Positions 36,128 to 45,248 of a stretch of 64,000 nt of DNA are shown in pieces. The position numbers and the translations under genes were made by a program. How positions within the stretch are numbered: position 1 is the stretch's first letter; every line of letters begins with the position of its first letter. Where the stretch lies: NCBI RefSeq assembly GCF_038003085.1, contig NZ_JBBOOM010000003.1:1-64000 (forward strand), read 5' to 3'. The stretch is from Psychrobacillus sp. FSL K6-2836. Its GTDB lineage: Bacteria; Bacillota; Bacilli; Bacillales_A; Planococcaceae. Under the pieces are notes generated by a model. That model was not told the DNA's origin, ran no database searches, and saw only the letters and a list, made by a program, of their open reading frames with translations.

Positions 36128-36811
36128 TTATTTAGGACTTACATGTATGCCTTCACTCTCTCGCCAATCTGCGTAGAGTATACGCTTTACATTATCATAT
36201 CCATTGGTAGTTAATTGGTTATCTAACCACTGTTGATCAAATCCGAGTTCATGTAAATTATCCCATAAAATTTCCCCATCTATAATTAACGATGTTGGGA
36301 GGTCTACTGGACTTTCTGGAAGATTGAGATCTTGCTTGTCTGGTTTTTGATACTTGGATTTTAATAATAAACTTAATTGCCCATTAGCTTCCAATATACC
36401 GTATTTGACTTCGCGAACTGAAAAGACATTATTTTGACGGAGTATACTCAATACTTGATTTACATCCAATTTGTTCTTTGTAAGTAACTTTCTGTCCATA
36501 ACACCATCTCGAATGATTATGTTAGGATTGCCTAATAAGAGAGAACGTGTCGATTTATTTTTTAGAGTCATAAACTCTATTCCCAACATAAGAAACGTCC
36601 ACAATCCGATGGCATATAAAAAATGAAAAATCCCTACCTTATCTTCATAAATGGTATTTCCTAAAAAATCTCCAAGTACTAACACAAAAACTAAGTGAAA
36701 CGGGGTTAACTGATAGATGGATGTTCTGCCTGTTATGATAATGATAAAAAATAAAGTGGCAAAACCAACGATGACTTTGATCGTCAGTAAACCAATATTA
36801 ACTTCTTCCAA
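36128..36811 (-). CDS. YetF-like DUF421 membrane protein
   Basis: The product is 227 aa, starting at TTG 36811, 8 bases after GGAGG; the longer frame from 36826 overlaps that site. Three N-terminal membrane helices are followed by the DUF421 soluble domain (IIIRDGVMDRKLLTKNKLDV; SLIIDGEILWDNLHELGF). YetF-type proteins are membrane proteins of sporulating bacilli, and the same gene type occurs in the two spoVA2mob-type operons of this window. This copy follows CBO0543 and cardiolipin synthase genes, a grouping reported on Tn1546-like heat-resistance elements. Confidence 0.8.
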   Translation of the reverse strand: MEEVNIGLLTIKVIVGFATLFFIIIITGRTSIYQLTPFHLVFVLVLGDFLGNTIYEDKVGIFHFLYAIGLWTFLMLGIEFMTLKNKSTRSLLLGNPNIIIRDGVMDRKLLTKNKLDVNQVLSILRQNNVFSVREVKYGILEANGQLSLLLKSKYQKPDKQDLNLPESPVDLPTSLIIDGEILWDNLHELGFDQQWLDNQLTTNGYDNVKRILYADWRESEGIHVSPK

Positions 36812-36834
36812 AGTTTTTTCCTCCAATTTAAATT

Positions 36835-37413
36835 TTACTTAGTTGTAAGATCTTGAGGTTTAGATAAAGAGGCTAGTTTTAGTATTAAAGCTCGAGTTAC
36901 AATTCCAACAATGATGTAATATATGAATGAATATCTGTATCTCCACTCTAAATAATTAACAAGTTTGACCCACTCGCAAAAGGGTTCACCTATAAAGGCA
37001 TATGTTAGTGCCATAATGATCTGGGCTAAAATAAAAGATTTCCATGTTCTAAAATATTGATATAACAACATATAAGCTACAGGTACCATTGAAAAATCAA
37101 AAGGAAAGGCCCGAGGAATAATAGGTAGGAATGCAATGGGGTAATCCCAAAAACTATATTGTGCACCAACTACATCTAATAAGGTTGTTGTCAAGATAAT
37201 TATGGTACCAAATAACAAAATTTCTAAAATAATGTCTCGTTTAACAAGTTTAGCCCATATAACCCAAGGCACAATAAAAAAAACTACTAGAATCCACCAT
37301 TCCCAAGTTAAAAACTCATTTTTTAGCCAACCATTTAATTCTAAATGATAGAGCTTATCTTCAAATAAACGTATTTCCTTAAGATTTTCAAATATATTAT
37401 TTATTGATATCAC
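36835..37413 (-). CDS. CBO0543-family membrane protein
   Basis: The product is 192 aa with four or five membrane helices. Recognisable features are WEWWILVVFFIVPWVIWAKL, GAQYSFWDYPIAFLPIIPRA and the loop GEPFCEWVKLVNY. This is the CBO0543 family, common in spore formers and of unknown function, often linked to spore germination or resistance genes. It lies 9 bases upstream of the YetF-like gene region on the same strand, so the two are co-transcribed. Confidence 0.75.
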   Translation of the reverse strand: MISINNIFENLKEIRLFEDKLYHLELNGWLKNEFLTWEWWILVVFFIVPWVIWAKLVKRDIILEILLFGTIIILTTTLLDVVGAQYSFWDYPIAFLPIIPRAFPFDFSMVPVAYMLLYQYFRTWKSFILAQIIMALTYAFIGEPFCEWVKLVNYLEWRYRYSFIYYIIVGIVTRALILKLASLSKPQDLTTK

Positions 37414-37572
37414 CCCTATATTTAAATTAAAAGGTAACAGATATTTTTGAATTCAAACTCTTTGAGCTGCCTTTTTAGTATTACCGTTTTTTAGTAATGA
37501 ATTTCCATCGTAATTAAGAAAATTTTTTAAATCTAGATTTAAGATAGAACAATAAAAACAGGATACATCAAC

Positions 37573-39066
37573 TTATAATAATGGAGAAAGCAAGCGAGCA
37601 CCTTGTTCAACAATGCGTTCGGTCAGGGATCGTTGCAACAAGTCTTCAATTCTTAATGGTACAGAATCAGTAAGATCCCTCTCGAACTGCTCTGTGAGTT
37701 CCCTTGCCACATCAGCACTGTACACGACTTGACACACCTCATAATTCAGGCGAAAACTTCTCATATCATAGTTTGCTGCGCCTACTTCTGCAATTTCCTC
37801 ATCAATGATCATCAGTTTCGCATGTAACATTCCTTTATTGTACTGGTAGATTTGGACCCCAGCTTCTATAAGTTCCCCGTAATAGGTACGACTTGCAAAG
37901 CCCACGCTTTTTTGATCAATGTGGCGAGGAACCAGCAATCTTACGTGCACACCACGAGCCACAGCTGTCTTTAATGCCATGATAATATCTGTTTCTGGTA
38001 CAAAGTAGGGTGTTGTTATATCAATAGTCTTGGTCGCCTGTGTTATACATATAAAGTAAGCTTGACGAATAACTGGGGTAGGAATTCCAGGGTTTCCTTC
38101 CAACGTATGGATGTACGCTTTTTGCAATGTCCCTGTCTTTGGGTATATGTCCATCTCTTTACCTTCTATGGTGCTCAACTCTGACCCCAATTCGGCTGAC
38201 CATCTGGAAAGATCTACTCTTCCGATTGGATTGATTTTCGTTACCTCAGATTTTGTTTTCAGATTTGTTTTCGATTTTATCCGTTCCGGCACAGCAATAT
38301 TCCAATGAACGTCAAAGACAGTCTGCAAATCGACTGATGCTTCTCCTGTTATTTGTAAATGAGTATCCCGCCAGAAGCCAACGTCAGGATTCAATCCTGT
38401 ATATTCATATCCTACGTTCATGCCACCAGTAAAAGCTTTCTTTCCGTCGACCGTGACAATCTTACAATGATCCCGATAATTCCAATTGGATAAAATCCAG
38501 GGAAAGTGTAAAGGAAATATTGTCCGGCATTCTATCCCTGCTTCCACCATCTGAAGGATTTTTTGACGCGGAAATTTTTTACTCCCCCAACCATCTCTAA
38601 TAAAACGAACCCGCACTCCGTTTACTGCTTTTTCGATCAGCAGTTCTGTGATGCGATTACCTATTTGGTCATTCCGATAGATGTAATATTCCAGTTCAAT
38701 GGTTTTTTGGGCTTTTTGTAGGGATTCGATGAGTTGTTCATATTTTGCTATTCCATTGTTTAATACTTGGACTTTGCCGACTCGAAGCCCGCCTACAGTA
38801 AAATACCTTAAAGCATCGGCGATTATCGATGCTGAATCACTATATGTATCAGGTAACTTATCAGACTCATTATGAGAAGAGGTCAATCTTTTACGATGAA
38901 TAAGCTTGGGATTTGATATGCTAAGATATAGTAAGAAACCAATGAAAGGCAAAACAAGGACGATTACTATCCAATTCAAAGCTTTGGCTGGCCGACGAAC
39001 TTCCCAAATTGCTATGAATAAGATAAAGAACGTATTTAACAGGTATAGAAAAAAAATCCACTCCAA
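37573..39066 (-). CDS. cls: Cardiolipin synthase
   Basis: The product is 497 aa. Two N-terminal membrane helices are followed by two phospholipase-D-type HKD motifs: HCKIVTVDGKKAFTGG near residue 222 and HAKLMIIDEEIAEVGAAN near residue 408. It joins two phosphatidylglycerols to form cardiolipin and glycerol. All catalytic residues are present and the length is standard. It lies just upstream of the CBO0543 and YetF-like genes. Cardiolipin synthase genes are known cargo of Tn1546-type spore heat-resistance elements. Confidence 0.9.
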   Translation of the reverse strand: MEWIFFLYLLNTFFILFIAIWEVRRPAKALNWIVIVLVLPFIGFLLYLSISNPKLIHRKRLTSSHNESDKLPDTYSDSASIIADALRYFTVGGLRVGKVQVLNNGIAKYEQLIESLQKAQKTIELEYYIYRNDQIGNRITELLIEKAVNGVRVRFIRDGWGSKKFPRQKILQMVEAGIECRTIFPLHFPWILSNWNYRDHCKIVTVDGKKAFTGGMNVGYEYTGLNPDVGFWRDTHLQITGEASVDLQTVFDVHWNIAVPERIKSKTNLKTKSEVTKINPIGRVDLSRWSAELGSELSTIEGKEMDIYPKTGTLQKAYIHTLEGNPGIPTPVIRQAYFICITQATKTIDITTPYFVPETDIIMALKTAVARGVHVRLLVPRHIDQKSVGFASRTYYGELIEAGVQIYQYNKGMLHAKLMIIDEEIAEVGAANYDMRSFRLNYEVCQVVYSADVARELTEQFERDLTDSVPLRIEDLLQRSLTERIVEQGARLLSPLL

Positions 39067-39099
39067 CTAAAATTCCTCCTTAGTTTTTCCCTTAGCATG

Positions 39100-39699
39100 T
39101 ACAAACTATGTAGCAAGTATACGTTTGGAATACGAGGAATTGTTTAGATTGACCTTTTCTCATGAGACACCTCATTTCATTGGTACTGTGCCACCACTTT
39201 CACTGATATAAAGGCAAGTTATACAGTAACTATTATCGTTATTGCTTTCCCTGCCAACGTTTCTTAGGGAGTAAGCCCTCCGCGTTATCAGCTTACAACG
39301 TTGAATTATATCTATTATAGAATGAACTTAGATGCTTCCTGTAAGCCTGTTAGCATTCATACGCCTGTAACGTATCATGGATTTTCATATTAGTTAGTCT
39401 TACTCATCCACATCTAACCTCACGATTTGGTGATATACACATTTCTATGTATCGCAGTTCTAGACCCGTACATTCAGAAGTTCGTCAGCTTAACCTTTTC
39501 TTTTAGGTTTATTCGCATTCTCACCATATTCATTCAACTCAAGCATCATGAACTACACCACTCCATCGAGTAGGCTTTCGTCAGCCGAACTGGTACGGTA
39601 ATTTCTCACGCCTTTTCACCGAGCTTATAACACAGTCATTCTTACTAAATCCAGTGCTACTCGACTAAGAGAGAACCCTTCCGTAGGAACATTTCGCAC
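39100..39699 (-). other. Group II intron, 5' fragment (domain I)
   Basis: On the minus strand the element starts with GTGCGAAATG at 39699, matching the GUGYG 5' end of group II introns. About 600 bases of stem-rich, non-coding sequence follow (blocks such as GCTGATAACGCGGAGGGCTT and CAATGAAATGAGGTGTCTCA). No reverse transcriptase frame and no domain V are found before the cls gene, so the 3' part is missing. Its 5' end directly abuts the right end of the IS110 copy. The 3' boundary is approximate. Confidence 0.5.
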
Positions 39700-41466
39700 A
39701 ACTAAACTCCCTCTATAAACATTGAGATATCAACGGTTTACATCACTTCGTGATTTAAGAAAAATATTTTTCTTTCGTTTAATAAACAGAGTCTTGAATT
39801 TATAGATTTTATTACCAAATCGAGCGTACGCTTCGCTAAAACTAATGGAAATCATTAGCCTTTTTCTCCACTATGTGATGCACAATGGATCTCTGCGAAA
39901 CTTATGACGACGTACCCTCCCATGTCTCTTAGCGTCAGTGCGCTTACATTCCTTCGTTCGGTCTATTCATAAGGCAGAGGTCAGCTAAGCTGCCCCGGGG
40001 ACTCATAGTCTTAGTGTTAGTTATAGTGCCGGCTTCTCCGTGTCATCCTTTAATAGGTCGTTGATTGGAAATGCTTACGCTGCCTCTCCGAGACAGTAAA
40101 GATCTTTCATCATAGCTTGCTCGTTAAAATAAACTTTCTTTTTACAAATTCCATGTAATACCTTTAGTAATTTACCACAGAGTACTACCATCGATTGCTT
40201 GCCCCGTAAGGGATTTTGTTTCCGTGTTGTGTAGTATTCATGTAAGTGTTTAAACGCTTGGTTGTGACGAATAAGTGGAACAATTACTTTGAAAAGAATA
40301 TATCTAAGTTTCTTTCTTCCTCGTTTGGAGATATGTTTTTGTCCCTTATGTTGTCCAGAAGAGTTTTCACGTAATGTTAATCCCGCTAGTTTGATGAGTT
40401 GGCGTGGATTCTCATAAAGTGAAAAGCTTCCTACTTCTGAAAGTAAGTCTACAATCGTCGCATCTCCTAGACCTGGAACAGATGCGAGCAGGTCATATTC
40501 ATTCGTTGTTTTAGCCATTTCAGCTAATTGATTATTTACTTCTTCAATTTCCGTTTCTAATAAACGATATTGACGTAGGAGTGTGGCAATTTCATGTTTG
40601 GCCATCTGTGCTCCTTCAGTCAATCCGATTGAGTTAGTCGCAGCTTCAATCAGTAGTTTGGCTTTCGGTAACTGTGGAGCTTTCATACCCCCTACCTGAC
40701 GGTAGAGAAAGACAAGTTCTTCCGCTGTTTTCCCTTGAAGTTCCTGAGGCATTGGTGTTTTTTCTAGTGCTACAAGTGCCATCTTTCCGAAAGTAGAAAA
40801 GACTTGAGTAAATTCAGGGAAATAGCGATCGAGCCAACGTCTGATTCGATTTTTAATACTAGCTAAATCCTCTGTTAACTTGGAACGTAAGGTAGATCCG
40901 ATGCGCAGTTCAGCTTCTATCTCCTTTAATAAACGAGGGTAGCTAAAGCGACCGTCTTTCATTAAACGAGCGATGACTAACGCATCTTTTTTATCATTCT
41001 TCGTCTGTAAATTATCATCCAGTTCTTTCGAACGTTTGACGTGCATTGGATTTACCATAACGAGTGGAATGCCGTATTGATCTAAAAAATAAGCTAAGTT
41101 CATCCAGTAGTGACCTGTAGGTTCGATGCCGACGATGACTTCCGTTTTCTGTGTTTCCAGCATCGTTTGTCGAATCTTTTCATACAAAATTTCGAATCCT
41201 TCTTTTGATTGATGTACCGCAAAGGCCTTTTCTATCACGCGTCCTCTTTCATCGACGAAACAGGCGTAATGCACACGCTTCGCAATGTCCATGCCAACGA
41301 CGAGTGTATTTTCAGTCACTTGATTAATTTTGTTATTCACTTTAGAATGCATTTAGGAGTCCTCCTTGTAGATGATGGGTCAATGGTCGTTGACACTCAG
41401 CATCATACTAGAGGGCTCTTTTTTCTGCAAGACCCCGAACATCTTTCAAACAGGAATGCTGCCCCT
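39700..41466 (-). mobile_element. IS110-family element (IS1111 group), copy A
   Basis: The left end is near 41465 (GGGGCAGCATTCC on the minus strand) and the right end near 39700 (GGGAGTTTAGTT). It spans about 1.77 kb, like copy B at 55477-57248. The transposase is followed by about 370 bases of non-coding DNA that is highly conserved between the copies. In the IS1111 group this position holds the bridge RNA. The left flank is half of a bcr-like repeat. Confidence 0.8.
40075..41352 (-). CDS. IS110-family transposase (DEDD recombinase), copy A
   Basis: The product is 425 aa. The N-terminal RuvC-like DEDD domain begins VVGMDIAKRVHYACFVDE, and IGIEPTGHYWMNLA appears near residue 100. The C-terminal IS116/IS110/IS902 domain has SVPGLGDATIVDLLSEVGSF and the conserved serine region KLAGLTLRENSSGQHKGQ. 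It is full length and near-identical to copy B, so it may be active. The start at 41352 follows AGGAGGACTCCTAA. It recombines element ends and target under guidance of the bridge RNA. Confidence 0.9.
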   Translation of the reverse strand: MHSKVNNKINQVTENTLVVGMDIAKRVHYACFVDERGRVIEKAFAVHQSKEGFEILYEKIRQTMLETQKTEVIVGIEPTGHYWMNLAYFLDQYGIPLVMVNPMHVKRSKELDDNLQTKNDKKDALVIARLMKDGRFSYPRLLKEIEAELRIGSTLRSKLTEDLASIKNRIRRWLDRYFPEFTQVFSTFGKMALVALEKTPMPQELQGKTAEELVFLYRQVGGMKAPQLPKAKLLIEAATNSIGLTEGAQMAKHEIATLLRQYRLLETEIEEVNNQLAEMAKTTNEYDLLASVPGLGDATIVDLLSEVGSFSLYENPRQLIKLAGLTLRENSSGQHKGQKHISKRGRKKLRYILFKVIVPLIRHNQAFKHLHEYYTTRKQNPLRGKQSMVVLCGKLLKVLHGICKKKVYFNEQAMMKDLYCLGEAA

Positions 41467-41510
41467 TTAGTTCAATAAGAAAAAAGGCTTTACTCCTTTT
41501 GGAGAATTAC
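41466..41510 (-). repeat. Half of a bcr-like repeat flanking IS110 copy A
   Basis: On the minus strand, AGTAAAGCC, a T-run and CTTATTGAACTAAA lead directly into the IS left end. This is exactly half of the repeat seen complete at 57749-57833, so the element is inserted at the tip of the repeat's palindrome. Confidence 0.65.
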
Positions 41511-41574
41511 TTTTTTAAAAATCCCACAAAAATTTTTTTTAAAAGTGCTGCTTAAATATTAGCGAGGACCCTCA

Positions 41575-42053
41575 TGGGATTCACCATTACTTTCGTTCAA
41601 GTGAGGACAAGTGTTTTTCTGTGTTCATCATCATTCACTGAATGCCAAGGGCTATTCTTTCCTAATTGTTCGGTCCTTCCCAGTCGTTCTAGACCAACCG
41701 GTATTATGACCTCTGCTGACTTCTGATGGTTCAACTACTTATCACTAAGTAGGTTATGAAGGGTACTTCACGTATCCATCAGACCTCCCCGGGTAAGAGT
41801 GTGTACTTTCACTCCATCTATCCGCCTCATTTACTTTGTCTACCCTTCGACAGAAAGGACTTTACGTTGTTATGCACGCTCATCCAGAAAAACATAGCCT
41901 ACTATGAGGTTCGTGTTCCTCGGACCGGAGTTTTGCCGCCTGCTTCCTTCAGATTCCGCGTCACCACGGACACCCTTGCACTTGGCTAACCACTACTTTT
42001 GCCTTCGTGGTTCGGGACTTGCACCCTATAGTTCACACCCATGCCGGGCGCAC
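41575..42053 (-). other. Group IIC intron, 5' fragment
   Basis: On the minus strand the sequence begins GTGCGCCCGGCATGGGTG at 42053 and continues with GGTGCAAGTCCCGAACC, AAGGGTGTCCGTGGTGAC, GAATCTGAAGGAAGC and ACCCGGGGAGGTCTG. These blocks match the bacterial group IIC intron type crystallised from Oceanobacillus iheyensis. About 15 codons of a possible reverse transcriptase start (MNTEKHLSSLERK) remain before the truncation; domains V-VI are absent. It lies right after a terminator hairpin, the known target type of IIC introns. Confidence 0.8.
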
Positions 42054-42060
42054 ATAAAAA

Positions 42061-42089
42061 AAAGTCTCGGAATAAAATCCAAGACTTTT
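42061..42089 (-). terminator. Terminator hairpin that serves as 5' exon of the group IIC intron
   Basis: AAAAGTCTTGG and CCGAGACTTT pair on the minus strand and are followed by eight T before the intron's GTGCG. It may belong to the transcript of the first spoVA2mob-type operon or to a small RNA in 42100-42180. Confidence 0.7.
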
Positions 42090-42099
42090 TCCTTTGATT

Positions 42100-42180
42100 A
42101 AGTTATCAACGGCAGGGGCGAGTCCTGCATCTCCATACCCATTCTAAATGGGGGTGTTGGCCGCCAGTTCCAACTACTGT
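42100..42180. other. Stem-rich intergenic segment
   Basis: GCAGG/CCTGC and ACCCAT/ATGGGGGT stems lie close together next to the terminator. A small RNA or an untranslated tail is possible. No frame is convincing. Confidence 0.35.
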
Positions 42181-42431
42181 ACCTAATCTTTATATTTATA
42201 TACATTAGAACGATGTGTTATGCACATGGAAATTGATATTTACGAGTTTTCTTAGCGGCATTATCCGCCCTATTATTTTAAACAATTAACTTTTTAAGAT
42301 GTGGGTAACTTTATCAATAGCTTTTTGTAGTTATTCACTATTTTTTACATATAGCTCCTTAGCATCCTTATTTTATGTTGCTAGCGCAAATAATTCTAAG
42401 TCTGCTTGGCATTTTTTCATTGTCGCAAGGA

Positions 42432-43145
42432 TTAATGGCTTTCTTGAGGAGATGGAACTTGTAGTTTATCATCAAAAACATCAACCGTTAATTCCCCATA
42501 GGAGTTCACTTGTCCGATAAATACGTTTTCAATTGTGACTCCCAGTTTTTCCAGTTCCGTCTTTAACCATCTTCTACTGTACCCAATGGTTGCAAGTGGC
42601 TCATCCAAAATCTTGCCATCCATAATGACAGTCTGAGGCTCCTTGATTGATGCTACCTTTATGTTTAAATCCTTTGCTGTTAAAGGTTGGTTTTCTTTCT
42701 TCAACATAACAGATAAATCCCCAGTTGGTTCTAATACCGCAAATTCTACATCAGATAGCTGAAAGACATCCTTCCTTCTAAGCAATTCCAATAATTCGTC
42801 CGTCGTATATCTTTCCTTTTTCAAATTATCTTCCATAACTTTTCCATCTTTGATGAATACAGATGCCTTGCCTTCTATAAAATCGCGAATTTTTTTGCTT
42901 TTTAAAGAAATAAGACCAACTATAAAAGGTATTAATGCAGTGATCACCATCGCTAATAACCCTATATACATATTTTGTTCCAATCCTGTAATAACTTCTG
43001 CAGCTATACTTCCTATAGTAATCCCGGTTACATATTCAAAGAAAGAAAGTTGGGATATTTGTTTTTTACCTAGCGCCTTTGTAATGAAAAAAAGAACAAT
43101 TACAAACAATATTGATCGAACCGATACATCTATCCATTCAGGCAT
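42432..43145 (-). CDS. yetF: YetF-like DUF421 protein of operon copy 1, C-terminally truncated
   Basis: The product is 237 aa. The membrane part and DUF421 domain are intact (FFEYVTGITIGSIAAE; VFIKDGKVMEDNLKKERYT). Copy 2 carries an extra DUF1657-like tail of about 50 aa. Here the tail is out of frame after PSPQES and contains stops, while its DNA is still recognisable down to about 42295. The domain that matters for membrane anchoring may still be made, but this copy is decaying. It is the last gene of the operon. Confidence 0.75.
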   Translation of the reverse strand: MPEWIDVSVRSILFVIVLFFITKALGKKQISQLSFFEYVTGITIGSIAAEVITGLEQNMYIGLLAMVITALIPFIVGLISLKSKKIRDFIEGKASVFIKDGKVMEDNLKKERYTTDELLELLRRKDVFQLSDVEFAVLEPTGDLSVMLKKENQPLTAKDLNIKVASIKEPQTVIMDGKILDEPLATIGYSRRWLKTELEKLGVTIENVFIGQVNSYGELTVDVFDDKLQVPSPQESH

Positions 43146-43169
43146 AATGAAAAAATACCTCCTCTCTTC

Positions 43170-43376
43170 TTAAAATCCTTTATATTGGAATTCTTCTCTT
43201 TCCAATTCTCCAACCCTTTTTTTCACGTCCGTCACTATTTCACTCACTACCATCATCGTTTCATGTAAAATTTGTTTTGATTCGTTATCTTGTGTACGTT
43301 CTGCTAAATTAGATAAACTGACTTCTATGCCTTTAAGACCGGCAAGACACTGTTTTACATTCGATGCTACCGTCAT
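43170..43376 (-). CDS. DUF1657 protein of operon copy 1
   Basis: The product is 68 aa, a two-helix DUF1657 protein (VKQCLAGLKGIEVSLSNLAERT; KQILHETMMVVSEIVTDV). It is the second DUF1657 gene of the operon and lies between spoVAEb and yetF, as in other spoVA2mob operons. AGGAGG precedes ATG 43376. It is about 90 percent identical to the copy at 50396. Its function in the spore is unknown. Confidence 0.8.
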   Translation of the reverse strand: MTVASNVKQCLAGLKGIEVSLSNLAERTQDNESKQILHETMMVVSEIVTDVKKRVGELEREEFQYKGF

Positions 43377-43391
43377 CTTGCATCTTCCTCC

Positions 43392-43734
43392 TTACCCCTT
43401 TGGTTTAAATATCAAAGCACCTACCATTAATGGCGGATGAAATTCCAGAACTTGTCACTTCGAACATCCCTGTAAGTACGCCAACTAAACCGTGTTTTTC
43501 GGCCTCTTGCATAGCCCCGTGTACAAGTGAATTCCCAAAGCTTGTATTAGGCACAGTAGCTCCTGCCCCAGCAAAATCAATCAGTGGTTCATATAAACCT
43601 AACCCATCTAAAATAGCACCAACCACTACAAGGGTACTTAATGTATGTGCCGGAGTAAGTTTGAACACATCAAACATAATTTGACCGATTACACAAATCA
43701 AGCCACCAACGACAAAAGCCCAAAAAAAGATCAT
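43392..43734 (-). pseudogene. spoVAEB: spoVAEb of operon copy 1, frameshifted at the 3' end
   Basis: From ATG 43734 the first 104 residues match the intact copy ([20 protein letters not shown]). After SSGISSAI the frame changes to NGRCFDI and stops, while the downstream DNA still encodes GALIFKPKG in another frame, ending at 43392. A small deletion explains it. SpoVAE proteins form the inner-membrane calcium-dipicolinate channel with SpoVAC. The lost last membrane helix probably inactivates the protein. Confidence 0.75.
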
Positions 43735-44749
43735 ATCTATTCTTCCCCCCGTATTCAATCGATACCGCATGAGCAATACAAGGAATTGTTTCGTTTTGCT
43801 GGAAGGTTAGCGGTGATAGTAGAGCACCTGTAGCTACCACTAACATTCTTTTAAATTCACCTTTTTTCATGCGATTCAATAAATGGCCATAGACCACTGT
43901 TGCTGAACACCCAGCCCCACTAGCTCCTGCTAAAACTGGTTGTCCTTCCCGGTAAATCATAAGGCCACAATCTTGGTATTGTTTTTCACTGATGGGAGTT
44001 CCATGCTTTTTAAATAAATTAAAGGAAACTTCCTGTCCTATACTGCCTAGATCACCGGTTACAATTAAATCGTAATAAGAAGGATCAATGTTTCGTTCCC
44101 TTAGATGCGCTTCGATAGTATCATCCGCAGCAGGTGCCATAGCCCCTCCCATATTAAAAGGATCAGTCAACCCCATATCAATGACACGGCCTATCGTGGC
44201 AGAAGTGACACGTGGTCCTTCCCCAGAATTACTTAACAAAGCCGCACCAGCACCTGTCACCGTCCATTGTGCAGTAGGCGGTTTCTGTCCACCGTATTCA
44301 GTTGGATAGCGAAACTGTTTTTCAACCGCAGTGTTATGACTGGAGGCCCCTGTCAATAAATATTTAGCTCCATTTGAGTTGATAATAAAGGTACCGAGAG
44401 CCAATCCTTCCATAGATGTGGAACATGCACCAAACAAACCAAAATAAGGTGCTCCAATGGTTCGACTTGCAAAACTTGTCGGGGTAATTTGGTTAATCAG
44501 GTCACCTGCGAGTAGAAACTGAACCTGTTCTTTTTGGATTCCCCCTTTTTCCATTGCTTTTTGGCATGCTTCTTCAAAAAGAATTTTATGTGCTTTTTCA
44601 TATGAATCTTGTGCGAGCCATAAATCGGAATGAAGGAGATCAAAATCATCTGCGATAGCTCCATCTGCTTCAAATGGCCCTCCAACTGTTCCGGTAGAAA
44701 TAATCACAGGTTTTTGTTCGAAGACCCATGTACGATGACCTGCTAACAT
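43670..44749 (-). pseudogene. spoVAD: spoVAD of operon copy 1, frameshifted near the stop
   Basis: From ATG 44749 the protein matches SpoVAD ([32 protein letters not shown]), a thiolase-like protein that binds dipicolinic acid. A C-run of six at 43745-43750, against seven in copy 2, shifts the frame after SIEYGG. The protein then reads through the normal stop position (43737) for 22 extra residues into spoVAEb. The core is complete, so some function might remain. The start overlaps the spoVAC stop (TAATG). Confidence 0.75.
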
Positions 44750-45228
44750 TACAATCCACCCCACTGTATTAAAATTGTTTTAATCAAGGCAATGACAAAT
44801 GCTGAAAATACGCCAAATACAATCACGGAACCGGCAAGTTTAAACATATTACCACCCACACCTAACACAAATCCTTCTGTTCGATGTTCAATAGCTGCAG
44901 ATATAATGGCGTTTCCGAATCCAGTCACCGGAACAGCCGACCCCGCTCCTCCGAATTGTGCAATTCTATCATAAACCCCAAATCCTGTAAGAAGCATAGC
45001 GATAAAAATTAAAGTTCCCACCGTTGGATTTGCTGCCGTTTGATCTGTAAAATCAAAATAATAAATATAGAATGTTTGAATTAGCTGTCCAATAAGACAA
45101 ATAAGTCCACCAATTAAAAACGCCTTTATACAATTTCGAACTACTGGTCTTTTTATCTCTCGTTGCTTTTGAAGATCTTGGTATTCCTGTTGCACTGGTG
45201 TTAATTGTTTCTTTTTATTATTCGACAT
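44749..45228 (-). CDS. spoVAC: SpoVAC of operon copy 1
   Basis: The product is 159 aa with four membrane helices. It has the family motif FGGAGSAVPVTGFGNAI near residue 90 and GFVLGVGGNMFKLAGSVI near 115. SpoVAC is a mechanosensitive-type channel subunit for dipicolinate movement through the inner spore membrane. The gene is intact and very similar to copy 2 at 51981. It lies in the order lipoprotein, spoVAC, spoVAD, spoVAEb. Confidence 0.85.
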   Translation of the reverse strand: MSNNKKKQLTPVQQEYQDLQKQREIKRPVVRNCIKAFLIGGLICLIGQLIQTFYIYYFDFTDQTAANPTVGTLIFIAMLLTGFGVYDRIAQFGGAGSAVPVTGFGNAIISAAIEHRTEGFVLGVGGNMFKLAGSVIVFGVFSAFVIALIKTILIQWGGL

Positions 45229-45248
45229 GGGACCAAGCCTCTCTTTCT

